This document shows, piece by piece, positions 49,125-59,860 of a stretch of 64,000 nt of DNA. The stretch comes from Cryptomeria japonica (taxonomy: Eukaryota > Streptophyta > Pinopsida > Cupressales > Cupressaceae). Within the stretch, counting starts at the first letter, position 1, and each line of letters starts with the position of its first letter. Location of the stretch: positions 539,921,835 through 539,985,834 of the forward strand of contig NC_081412.1 of NCBI RefSeq assembly GCF_030272615.1. The letters run 5' to 3'. The notes beneath the pieces are model-generated. The model searched no databases, was not told where the DNA came from, and saw only the letters and a list, made by a program, of their open reading frames with translations. Position numbers and translations under genes: made by a program.

Positions 49125-50195
49125 TGTTGGTATTTTGGTATGGTTTTGTCATTGATGTTAACACCTGCTAAATACACCTACTTTGGAGATCTAGCAACAT
49201 TCACCGGCAATCAGTAAACTGTTCAAATAGTCACTGGTATATGGTTAACCGGCAGGATATAATGTTCACCGGTACCTGCAATGACATAGAAGACACTTGG
49301 TAATGTTGAAGACATCATGTGGACACTTTTCTTTGAAGTAATAATCATTGGTATATTCTTATTTGCATATTTGCTTTTACCGGCAAATAGGTCCAGGTTA
49401 TCTAGGGTTACACCGGTAGATTTATCTTTTCCAGATCAGCATGGCACGCTATGGAAATGATTTATTATTGTTGTAAATGCATTAAGCCGACATGTTCAAT
49501 CGATTATTGCATCGGATATTGTATTATTTGTAAAATGTTTTATTGTAATATCTTGTAAAGCCGACCTACTAAAATTGGTCTTAGGGTATGGTATAAATGT
49601 AAGATCTTATTTGTAAGATCAAGTGTGGAATGCGAAAAAGATTTAAGGAAGGATATATGTGAGATCAAGTAGAGATATACATGAAGACATCATTTGAAGG
49701 TGAAGTCAGGTTTTTGTAAAAGCATATCAGCATTACACCGGTACTGAATCTAGCATATGAAGATGCTATTTTGTTCAGTACATTCTCATTGGATTTAACC
49801 ATCCAACTGTAGTCAGTGTGACTCCCATTTGTGTTTTGAGTAGTGAGCTCTAGGTTGTTGGCCTTTCTGCATGTGCAGACCCCTCTTTGTACACTTACTA
49901 TCTGTAGTAGTATCATCTGATTGTGGGTAAGGTTTCCCATCGTGGTTTTTCCCCTTACAGAGTTTCCACGTCCAAATATTTGTGTTATGTGTTGTGGATG
50001 ACTTTGTGCTTATGTTTCATGCATTAATTCTTACCGGTATAGTATTTCCTGTTAACACTATCTACCGGCACACTTAACTTTCTTATACTTAACTTTCTTA
50101 CCGATATTAAGCATTAAGTTGGTTAATAAGATTTTGGTTTGAATTTATTAGACGACTGATTCACCCCCCCCTCTCAGTTGTCCCCGGGACCTGCA
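49125..50195 (+). repeat. 3' LTR of element D
   Basis: 1,071 bp, 25 bp longer than the 5' LTR. The extra bases are about 14 bp around ACCGGTATAGTATTTCCT (50,034) and a short tandem copy of ACTTAACTTTCTT (about 50,080-50,100). Ends GGGACCTGCA. Confidence 0.95.
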
Positions 50196-52810
50196 ACCAT
50201 ATGATGCCTTAAGACACCGAATACTGTTGTTATCAGTTATATTGTTTCCTAAGGAGTCAGAGGACACCATATGACCCCTAAGGACAACATATGACCCCTT
50301 ATGACACCATATTGGGTCATTATGAGTCATATGGTGTCCATAGAGGTCATATTTTGTCCTACGACCCCTTAAGACACCATATGACCCATTAAGACACCAA
50401 ATTGTGTTGTTATGGGTCATATTGTGTCCTAATGGTCATGGAACACCATATGACCCCTAAGGACAAAATACGACCCCTTACGACACCATATTGGGTCTTG
50501 ATGGGTCATATGGTGTCCTAAGGGGTCATATTGTGTCCTATGACCCCTTAGGACACCATATGACCCCTTAAGACACCAAATTATGTCATTATGTGTCATA
50601 TGGTTTCTTAAGGGGTCATGGGACACTATATGAACCCTAAGGAAAATATACGACCCCTTATGATACCATATTGGGTCATTATGAGTCATATGGTGTCCAT
50701 AGAGGTCATATTTTGTCCTACGACCCCCTCAAGACACCATATGACCCATTAAGACACCAAATTGTGTCGTTATGGGTCATATTGTGTCCTAATGGGTCAT
50801 GGGACACCATATCACCCCTAAGGACAACATACGACCCCTTACGATACCAGATTGGGTCGTGATGGGTCCTATGGTGTCCTAAGGGGTCATATTGTGTCCT
50901 ACGACTCCTTAGGACACCATATGACCCCTTAAGACACCAAATTGTGTCATTATGGGTCATAACATTTCCTAAGGGGTCATGGGACACCATATGACCCCTA
51001 AAGACAACATACGACCCCTTATGACATCATATTGGGTTTTTATGAATCATATGATGTCCATAGGGGTCATGACCCCTTTGGAGACAATATGACTCCTTAG
51101 GAACACCATATGACCCCTTATAACACCATATGACCCCTTAGGACATAATATGACCCCTTAGGACACCATATGACCCATTATGACACCATATTGGGTCATT
51201 ATGAGTCATATGGTGTCCATAGGGGTCATATTGTGTCCTACGACCCCTTAGGACACCATATGACCCCTTAAGATACCAAATTATGTTGTTATGGGTCATA
51301 TGGTATCCTAAGGGGTCATGGGACACCATATGACCCCTAAGTACAACATGCAACCCCTTATGACACCATATTGGGTCGTTATGAGTCATATGGTGTCCAT
51401 AGGGGTCATATTGTGTCCTATGACCCCTTGGGACACCATATGATCCCTTAAGACACCAAATTATGTCGTTATGGGTCATATTGTGTCCTAAGGGGTCATG
51501 GGACACCATATGACCCCTAAAAACAACATACGACCCCTTATGATAACATATTGGCTCATTATGAGTCATATAGTGTTCATAAGGGTCATATTGTGTCCTA
51601 CGACCCCTTAGGACACCATATGACCTGTTAAGACACCAAATTGTGTCGTTATGGGTCATATCATGTCCTAAGGGGTCATATTGTGTCCTAAGGGGTCGTA
51701 TGGTGTTCTAAGGGTTCATGTGACACTATATGACCCCTAAGGACAATATACGACCCCTTATGACACTATATTGGGTTGTTATGAGTCATATGGTGTCCAT
51801 AGGGGTCACATTGTGTCCTTTGACCCCTTAGGACACCATATGACCCCTTATAACACTAGATTGGGTTTTTGTGAGTCATATGGTGTCTGTAGGGGTCATA
51901 TTATATCCTACGACCCCTTAGGACACCATATGACCCCTTAAGACACCAAATGGTGTCGTTATGGGTCATATTGTGTCCTAAGGGGTCATGGGACACCATA
52001 TGACCCCTAAGGACAACATACAACCCCTTATGATACCATATTGGGTTGTTATGAGTCATATGGTATCCATAGGGGTCATATTGTGTCCTACGACCCCTTA
52101 GAACACCATATGACCCCTTAAGACACCAAATTATATCGTTATGGGTCATATTGTATCCTAAGGGGTCATGGGACACCATATGACCCCTAAGGACAACATA
52201 TGACACCATATTGGGTCGTTATGGATCCTATGGTATTCTAAGGGGTCATATTGTATCCTACGACCCCTTAGGATACCATATGACCCCTTAAGACACCAAA
52301 TTATGTCGTTATGGGTCATATTGTGTCCTAAGGGGTCATCTTGTGTCCTATGGGGTCATATGGTGTCCTAAGGGGTCATGGGACACCATATGACCCCTAA
52401 GGACAACATACAACCCCTTATGACACAATATTGGGTTGTTATGAGTCATATGGTGTCCATAGGGGTCATATTATGTCCTAAGACCCCTTAGGACACCATA
52501 TGACCCCTTAAGACACCATATTGGGTCGTTATGGGTCCTATGGTGTCCTAAGGGGTTGTATTGTGTCATACGACCCCTTAGGACACCATATGATTGCTTA
52601 AGACACCATATTGGGTCGTTATGGGTCTTATGGTGTCCTAAGGGGTTATATTGTGTCCTACGATCCCTTGGGACACCATATGACCCCTTAAGACACCAAA
52701 TTGTGTTGTTATGGGTCATATTGTGTCCTAAGGGGTCATGGTACACCGTATGACCCCTAAGGACAACATATGACCCCTTAGGACACCATATGACCCCTCC
52801 CCTAAGGGGT
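50196..52810. repeat. inverted 20-bp array, right segment
   Basis: Same units as the main segment, ending in CCCCTCCCCTAAGGGGTCAT just before the CT tract. No gene; the repeated minus-strand frames are array artefacts. Confidence 0.92.
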
Positions 52811-52918
52811 CATATTGTTTTCTCTCTCTCTCTCTCCCCATTAATCTCTCTCTCTCCCCCCTCTCTCCCTCTCCCCTCCCTCTCTCTCTCTCCCTCTCCC
52901 ATAATCTCTCTCTGTCTA
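52811..52918 (-). repeat. CT microsatellite and CT-rich tract
   Basis: Mirror image of the GA tract at 38,349: read on the minus strand, GA-rich DNA again leads into the array. Confidence 0.9.
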
Positions 52919-52951
52919 AAATATGACTAATAAAATCGAATATCATATTTT

Positions 52952-53098
52952 ATCGGATATCCGATTTCTCTCACTGCCATTAATGTGGCAACAATTAAAA
53001 AAAAGGCGGTAATGGGAAAAAAATTTGGGACCACAAATTTATACATTAAAATCGGATATCTGATATAATCTGATATCCGATTTTATCGGATATCCGAT
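52952..53098. promoter_or_regulatory. palindrome cluster ATCGGATATCCGAT
   Basis: Perfect copies at 52,952-52,965 and 53,085-53,098; one-mismatch copies at 53,051-53,064 and 53,068-53,081. A weaker form is at 52,935. It lies 190-330 bp upstream of the transposase start, so it could be a binding site for transposition or for control of the gene (inference). Confidence 0.6.
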
Positions 53099-53283
53099 AT
53101 TTGTAAATAAAAAAGACACTTGTGGGCCATTTTGTGGATTCCAACAGCCCACAGTCTTCACATTCTATTTTATGGCAACGATCACGAGTTTTCAAACAGG
53201 TTGATCCAAATTTGTGCTTTTAAGAGATTCTTAAAGTCAAATCTTACATTTTCAATCATTTAGGAGCATCTTTGTGGAGTTAA

Positions 53284-56200
53284 ATGGGGAGTAGTAGTCG
53301 TTGGAAGTCTAAACGCAAAAGAAAACTTTCAAATGACCAAATTGAAGTGTATAGAGAAAGAGATATAGAAGGTCATAGGACGAGAAGCCAAGGTATGTTA
53401 AATATTGCTAATGTTACTTCAAGTGAAGAGGAAATTGAATTTGAAAATGTTGAACAAGTTATTGAAAATGAAAATGTAGATTTTGAAAGTGAAAATTTTG
53501 AATATGTTAAAAATGTTGAAAGTGATAATGAAAATGCTCTACATGACGTGAGAATGGAAAGTGAAAATTTGGGAGTTGACAATGAAGGTGTCCATAATTT
53601 TGGTGTAAATATGAAATTTTTTGACATTGGAGGTGAAAATGTAGAAAATTTTGACATACGAGGTGAAAATGTGGAAAATTTTGACATTGGAGGTGAAAAT
53701 GTGAAAAACTTTGACATTGAAGGTGGAATTGCTCAACCAAGTGAACAATATGTAACACCTAATTACTTTAGAAATGAAGACCCTCTCATGGATGAAAGAC
53801 AAATTCCAAATCCAAGACCTTCAAGAACCCCAAAATGGTTACTTGAAATTGATGAGAACATTATTGCGAATCTTGAAGGCAAGAGGTCAACAAGAACCGT
53901 TTGATTGTGGGCTACACAACTTTTCGACCAAAATTTTAGCAATAAGACATCAACCGAGCAATGCCAACTCTTTATTCAATTGCTAAAGATGATAAAGATG
54001 AGACCATTGCTAAACAAATTGAAGATTCATATGAACAAGAAGATGGAGAGAAATTCTATTATTGCCAAAAATCTATTTGATGCTCTCAATTCTATTGGAA
54101 ATAATACCAAAGAAAGAGATAAGAGAGCTACTCGAAGAGTGATTAGAACCTCCTTAGTAAGCCATCAATTGAGGAAGGCTCATCAAATAAGACAAACTTT
54201 TGTTGATTTTAACATAAACCGTAAAACTTTGGATAGAGCACTTGCATGAAGACAAAGACTTGACGATCCACTTCAACATGATACATGGGCTTTTGTTGGG
54301 AGGTTTCCACGTGTTTATAGAAAGTTGAGTGACAATGTGAAGGAGGAGATTCAACAATTTTGGCACTACAATTCTAGAGTATCACCCAATGTAAAGGACA
54401 TTTTGAAATTAAGAATCGACAATTGAGACCGCACACCGCATCCCAAACATTTCTTGGAATCAACCCAAACAATATTGTACAAAACATTTTGTGAAGTACA
54501 TCCAACTTTGCAAATATCACAAAGGGCCTTTGAATCTTTGAAGCCATTTTATTGTGTTCCTCTTAAGATTCATAATACTTGTTGATGCAAGCACCATGTG
54601 GAGTTTTCAATGTACCATGAAATTTTATGCCATATTCATTCTACGGTGCATACTAATGAGATGTTGCAGGAGTGTGGTGCAATGCTATTTTCGAGATCAT
54701 CAAGAGACTTGCAAGATCTATTTTTGTGCCCTAGAGATGATGGTTACTATTTTTATAGAAATGATTGTTTGAATGAGAAGTGCTCACAATGTGGTGGGTT
54801 GTTAAAGTTTGTTTCATGTATTCATGAGGGCAGTGAACACGAGTTTGGAAAGAATTATGTTGAGAAAAAAAGATATGAGACAGTGAAATATACTTTGAAG
54901 AGTGGAGGTGAAGGTTCTAGATGCGAATTAGTCTCAAGAGAAGTGAGTGTTGCTGATTTTATTTTGGATTTTAAGGAAAATATTTTCTACAAGTATGCAA
55001 GGCACACCCATAGGTCTCAATGGTTGGATCAACAGTTCGGGATGTGTAAGAACTCATTCCCGATTGGCACTATTGTATCGGTGGTTGGTTTTGCAGAGAA
55101 CTATACATTGCAACCACAGAATGAGGTACAATCTCAGTACTGCAATTCAATCCAGATTGTTGTTTTTGTTCACATTACATAAAGACATGCTCCTGATAGT
55201 ACAGAAGAGGACAAGAAGATAATCAGGGAGTATTATTTTTATATGAGTGATGATAGATCACACTCTTCCGAGTATGTGTAACATTCTTTCAAGAATTTTT
55301 TTGAAATCTTTCATGAGAAAGATATTGCAATTGATCGACATATCATATGGTCAGATAACTGTACGAGTCAATTCAAGAATGCCCGTATGTTTTATTGGTT
55401 GAGTAGAATGCATGTAGAGAGGCGTATACCTCATATTTGGTGTTTTTTTTAAGCAGGGCATGGGAAGGGGGAGCATGATGGAGCAGGTGCATGTTTGAAG
55501 AGAGCTCTAGTTAAGGAGCAATTCAGGATTTCAGGTGCAAATTTCTCTGATGCACATTCTATTGTTGATTGGTGTAGAGACAACATTGTCACATGGAGGT
55601 ACTCTTGATTCAATAGTGACCAGATTCTTTTGGTTGGTTGAGGAGAGCACAGTGGGATATAGATTGGATTGTCAAACAATTAAAGATTCCTCAAAGATGC
55701 ATCTACTCCATCATGCTCCCCCTTCCCATGCCCTGCTTAAAAAAAACACCAATTATGAGGTATATGCTTCTCTACATGCATTCTACTCAACCAATAAAAC
55801 ATATGGGCATTCTTGATTCAACAGTGACCAGATTCTTTTGGTTGGTTGAGGAGAGCACAGTGGGATATAGATTGGATTGTCAAACAATTAAAGATTCTTC
55901 AAAGATGCATTCATTTCTCGTCTCATATGCAAGTACATGAACCATTTGGACACGAGTGTTGGCTTGTTTTTGTCAGAGTTGTGTTCGGTGTGATTGGGAT
56001 CAATGTGAGTCAAGTGAGTGGATTGATACATTGATTCCCCAATATCTAACTCCTTTATCTCAAACAATATCCTTGTCAAACAATGACATGGAAAGTTCAC
56101 TTGAGTATGACCGTCTATCAGATCTTGTACATCCAGGACATATTTTTGTAGTTGTTGCACCGTAAGGGAATGAAGAGACATCAAAATATTGGTTGGCACG

Positions 56201-56522
56201 ATGTTTATAGGGAAAATAGAAGCTAACACAACCAGTGACAGATGATGATGGGTTCACATATCCTACAAGTTTAGTTGTTATTGTGGGAACATGGTTGCAA
56301 ACATACAAGATTAGAAAGAATGGCATACCTGCATTTGAAGACTATGAGAGGCACAAAACCATTATAATGTATTCATGCCTTATTATAGCTACAAATGTTA
56401 ATTTGTTGAAGCATCAAGCAAAACCAAAGACCAAAGAGCTATGGATAGTGACTACTACTGATCATGAAGCAATACTAGATACTCTTAAGCAAAGAGATGA
56501 CCCTTCAGACATACTTGAGTAG
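53284..56522 (+). pseudogene. DDE-like transposase of the giant transposon, broken
   Basis: The frame from MGSSSRWKSKRKRKLS stays open apart from stops at 53,902, 54,247, 54,424, 54,583, 55,180, 55,279 and 55,450. Residues 1-20 are basic; an Asn/Glu-rich part follows with repeats ENVENFDIGG (about 53,625-53,720), then a helical DNA-binding-like part. Cys/His clusters: C-stop-CKHH at 54,580 and CLNEKCSQCGG at about 54,766. Catalytic-like blocks: VVGFAENY (55,081; Gly where Asp is expected), WSDNCTSQFKN (55,348) and GHGKGEHDGAGA (55,456), 39 codons between the Asp and Glu. A rearrangement at 55,371-55,911 shifts the frame; the C-terminal part (GTWLQTYK, IIATNVNLLKHQAKPK) continues to 56,522. 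The family is unnamed to me. Confidence 0.65.
55371..55911. repeat. inverted and direct duplication inside the transposase
   Basis: 55,371-55,483 reappears inverted at about 55,706-55,817. On either side of the inverted copy lies a 101-bp direct repeat (55,602-55,702 and 55,811-55,911) with only two or three differences. The catalytic Glu region is inside the duplicated block. Confidence 0.85.
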
Positions 56523-57781
56523 TAGGTCTTTAATGGTGCCTTATTTTTTTATCATGCATTTCATTTCAAACAATGATCATTAAACCTTAATGTTCAAGTT
56601 TGTTACGTGTATATTAAGGATGTGTTCAAAATGCAAGTCTATTGATGAACGTTTTTTTTTTGGCAACACAGTTTTTGCATGCGCATAGTGGGTACACTCG
56701 ATATAATTGGAAGGGATGTATTTTTGCAACATGACTTATTATCATGCATTTGATGAGCTTTACAATTTTTGTTATTAGACAACACTATTTGACAAATTTT
56801 TATGATACAATTATCGCAAAACCTTAATGCTCATGCAGGTCTTTTTTTATGATATACAACAATATCACATTATGATTTTTGCATCAACATAGTGGGTTCT
56901 CTTGATATAATTCAAAGGGATGTATTTTTATGGTATATAATGCCACCTTTTCATTTTTTATCATGCATTTCAGTTGAAGTGATTATCATAAATCCTTTAT
57001 GCTCATCCCTGCATTTTATGTGTAGACTAACAATTCTTAAAAATACAAGTTCATGCTAGATCATTCGTCGTTGACTAGTTTACTCTTGGTGATGGTACAT
57101 ATTCCTTTGTACATTAATGAAGTTAAATTTTGTGCATAAACACAAAGTCAAGTGAATGTATTTCTATTTAGAAATGATCATATCTACCATCATCTTCAAC
57201 CATGCAGAGAAATGCAATGAGAAGGGCTTTAATCAACATGCGTCTTTCTTCAAAGTTATGGTTGTATACTTTGCAGAGAAACTGGTAAGTTTCGTAATTG
57301 TACAATCTTGTACGTATTAAAAATGTTTCAAATGATCTATTTATAATTTGACAAAATAATTTGTATTAAGTGTTATAATTTGTTTCTTGTAGCACATTCA
57401 TTCCGCATAAAAAGGTTGCTTATTTTGGTCTTCATTTATATGCAGGCATTGTTGTACGTAAGATTTTCTCTTAGGACATGAGGATGTCTGATGCAGATGA
57501 AGTGGGAAATTTGTATTTGTATATGGATGTGAATTGATGTAACTTTGTTATGATGATATACAATTTCTATGAGCAAATTGGTTTAGTTATATTGATGATA
57601 TACAATGCATCTATACATGAGTACATTGGTGTAGTTGTATTGGTAATGAAAAAAATCATGTTTGCATATCCCTTCATTGATTTCACATGCAAGTGTAATT
57701 TTAATTATGTGTATACAATACATGAAAATATTGATGATCATTATGTCTATAGTGTAAGCTTGATTATCTATATTTTTCATT
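56523..57781. other. gene-free region after the transposase
   Basis: AT-rich. Contains an imperfect ~190-bp duplication: CATAGTGGGT...GATATAATT...AAGGGATGTATTTTT at about 56,694 and 56,884, with TTATCATGCATTT before each. No supported exon. Confidence 0.5.
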
Positions 57782-59508
57782 GAATGAGACTGACGATTTT
57801 TTTGCCAACTTTTCAAAAAATGTTGCCCTAATAAAACCATAAGGAGACTTGAAAAAAGAGATAGGATTTTGTAGGGACCCCTCTCATGGCCCCATAGGTT
57901 CAAACAAATCATTCACAGGTGCCACATATTTCAAGTTAGGGCCCGTCGAAGGTTGACAATTTTTAGCTCTTAGAGTGCTCAAGGGACGACGCCAGGAGGG
58001 TATGACCCAGAGCGTTTGACCAAGTGAGGGGGAAAAATAGGAGCATGCATAGGGTAATAATGCTTGATTGGACATGTCAAATCCCATGTTTCGTTATCAC
58101 AATGAGAAGAGTGATAAATTGGCCATGTGACAACATTCGATTGAATGAGACTGACGATTTTTCACCAACCGAAAAAATGCGGCCCTAAAAAAACCGTAGG
58201 GAAAATTGAAAAACTAAGATAGTATTTTGTAGGGACCCCTCTCATGGCCCCATAGGTTCAAATGGATCATTCGTGGGTGCCATGGATTCCAAGTTAGGGT
58301 TCGTCGAAGTTTGTCAATTTTTAGCACTTAGGGTGCTCAAGGGATGACACCGGTAGGGTATGACCCCGAGCGTTCGACCGAGTGGGGGGGGGGAAATAGG
58401 AGCATGAATAGGGTAATAATTCCTAAATTTATATGTCAGAGCCCACGGTTCATTATCATGACGAGCAGAACAAGAAATTGGCCACGCGACAACATTCGAT
58501 TGAATGAGACTAACAATTTTTTTGCCAACCAAAAAAATGCTGCCCTAATAAAATTGTAGGGAAACTTGAAAAACCAAGATAGTATTTTTTAAAGACCCCT
58601 CTCTTGGCCTCATAGGTTCAAATGGATCATTTCCAGGTGCCATGGATTTTGAGTTAGGGCCCATCAAAGTTTGACAATTTTTAGCACTTGGGGTGCTCAA
58701 GGGACGACGCCGGTAGGGTATGACCCCGAGCGTTAGACAGAGTGGGGGAGAAAAATAGGAGCATGCATAGGGTAATAATTCCTAACTAGACATGTCAGAG
58801 CCCACGGTTCATTATCACGACGAGCAGAACAAGAAATTGGTCACGCGACAACATTCAATTGAATGAGACTGATGATTTTTTTGTCAACTAAAAAAATGCT
58901 GCCCTAATAAAACCCTAAGGAATCTTGAAAAACCAAGATAGGATTTTGTAGGGACCCCTCACATGGCCCTGTAGGTTCAAATGGATCATTCTTAGGTGCC
59001 ACATATTCCAAGTTAGAGCCCATCACAGTTTGACAATTTATAGCACTTAGGGTGCTCAAGGGACGACGTTGTTAGGGTATGACCCGAAGTGTTTGAACGA
59101 GTGGGGGGGGGGGGGGGGGGAATAGGAGCATGCATAGGGTAATAATTCCTAACCATACATGTTAGAGCTCACAATTCCTTATCACGATGAGCAGAATGAG
59201 AAATTGGCCACGCAACAACATCGATTGAATGAGACTGACGATTTTTTGCCAACCGAAAAAATGTTGCCCTAATAAAACCGTAGGGAAAATTGAAAAACTG
59301 AGATATCATTTTCTAGGGACTCCTCTCATGGCCCGGTAGGTTCAAACGGATCGTTCACAAGTGCCATGGATTCTGAGTTAGGGCCCATCAAAGTTTGACA
59401 AATTTTAGCACTTAGGGTACACAAAGGACGACACCGGTAGGGTATGACCCCGAGTGTTCGACCGAGTGGGGGGGGGGGGGGAAATAGGAGCATGCATAGG
59501 GTAATAAT
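57782..59508. repeat. five tandem ~360-bp units
   Basis: GAATGAGACTGACGATTTTT-type starts at 57,782, 58,143, 58,502, 58,861 and 59,227 (steps 361, 359, 359 and 366). Units share GGGACCCCTCTCATGGCCC, GGGTGCTCAAGGGACGACG and GGGTATGACCCCGAG. Each of the five has a G-run of variable length (5 to about 18) after GAGTG or CAAGTG. The last unit ends after GGGTAATAAT. Located between the two convergent genes. Confidence 0.92.
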
Positions 59509-59860
59509 GAATTGTATTGTATTATTCATTAAATGAATTGTATTGTTCATTATACAAACAACACTTACGATGAAATGAAATGAATTGTATTATTCGTTAA
59601 ATAACCATTGTTAATTATTGGAATGAAGATTAAATATTTCCATGATAACACCATGCATAGATGAGCAACAATTTATATGATTAAATATCATCTTTTGTAT
59701 ATATGAAAATGTCAAATGATTACAAGTGTATGTCCATACACAAATATGGCATAAACGCCAACTCAAACAAAATTTATGTCTATATACATGAATGTATGTC
59801 CATATACAAAATATGCATGCCAACTAGACATGTAAGCATCCCAAAACTATCTATAACATC
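59509..59860. other. AT-rich spacer downstream of the minus-strand gene
   Basis: Short ATGAATTGTATT repeats at 59,507-59,590 and no gene. It would include the 3' end of the minus-strand transcript. Confidence 0.4.

Larger units (their letters stand above)
43542..50195 (+). mobile_element. near-intact Ty1/copia element D, TSD ACCAT
   Basis: 5' LTR 43,542-44,587, primer site, a single gag-pol frame with one internal stop, purine tract, 3' LTR 49,125-50,195. ACCAT at 43,537-43,541 and 50,196-50,200 flanks it. Total 6,654 bp. Over the first ~300 bp the LTRs differ at 11 sites by eye, all transitions. It is inserted in the 20-bp array. Same family as element A. Confidence 0.95.

Noticed and set aside
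43542-50195. Treating element D as an active retrotransposon
   Set aside because: An internal TGA and altered protease, integrase and RNase H positions argue against activity of this copy.
40961-52753. Many open frames on both strands repeating WCLKGSYGVLRG or similar peptides
   Set aside because: They come from the 20-bp array, whose 180-bp step is divisible by three. The frames follow the repeat, not codon use, and occur on both strands.
38482-52810. CRISPR-like array
   Set aside because: The units are contiguous without unique spacers, alternate in orientation and sit in plant-type DNA.
53373-53802. Antisense frames opposite the Asn/Glu repeats of the transposase
   Set aside because: Shadows of the ENVENFDIGG repeats on the plus strand.
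57583-59550. Repeated minus-strand peptides such as GVIPYRCRPLSTLSAKN
   Set aside because: They arise from the five 360-bp units, are interrupted in most of them and lack start context.
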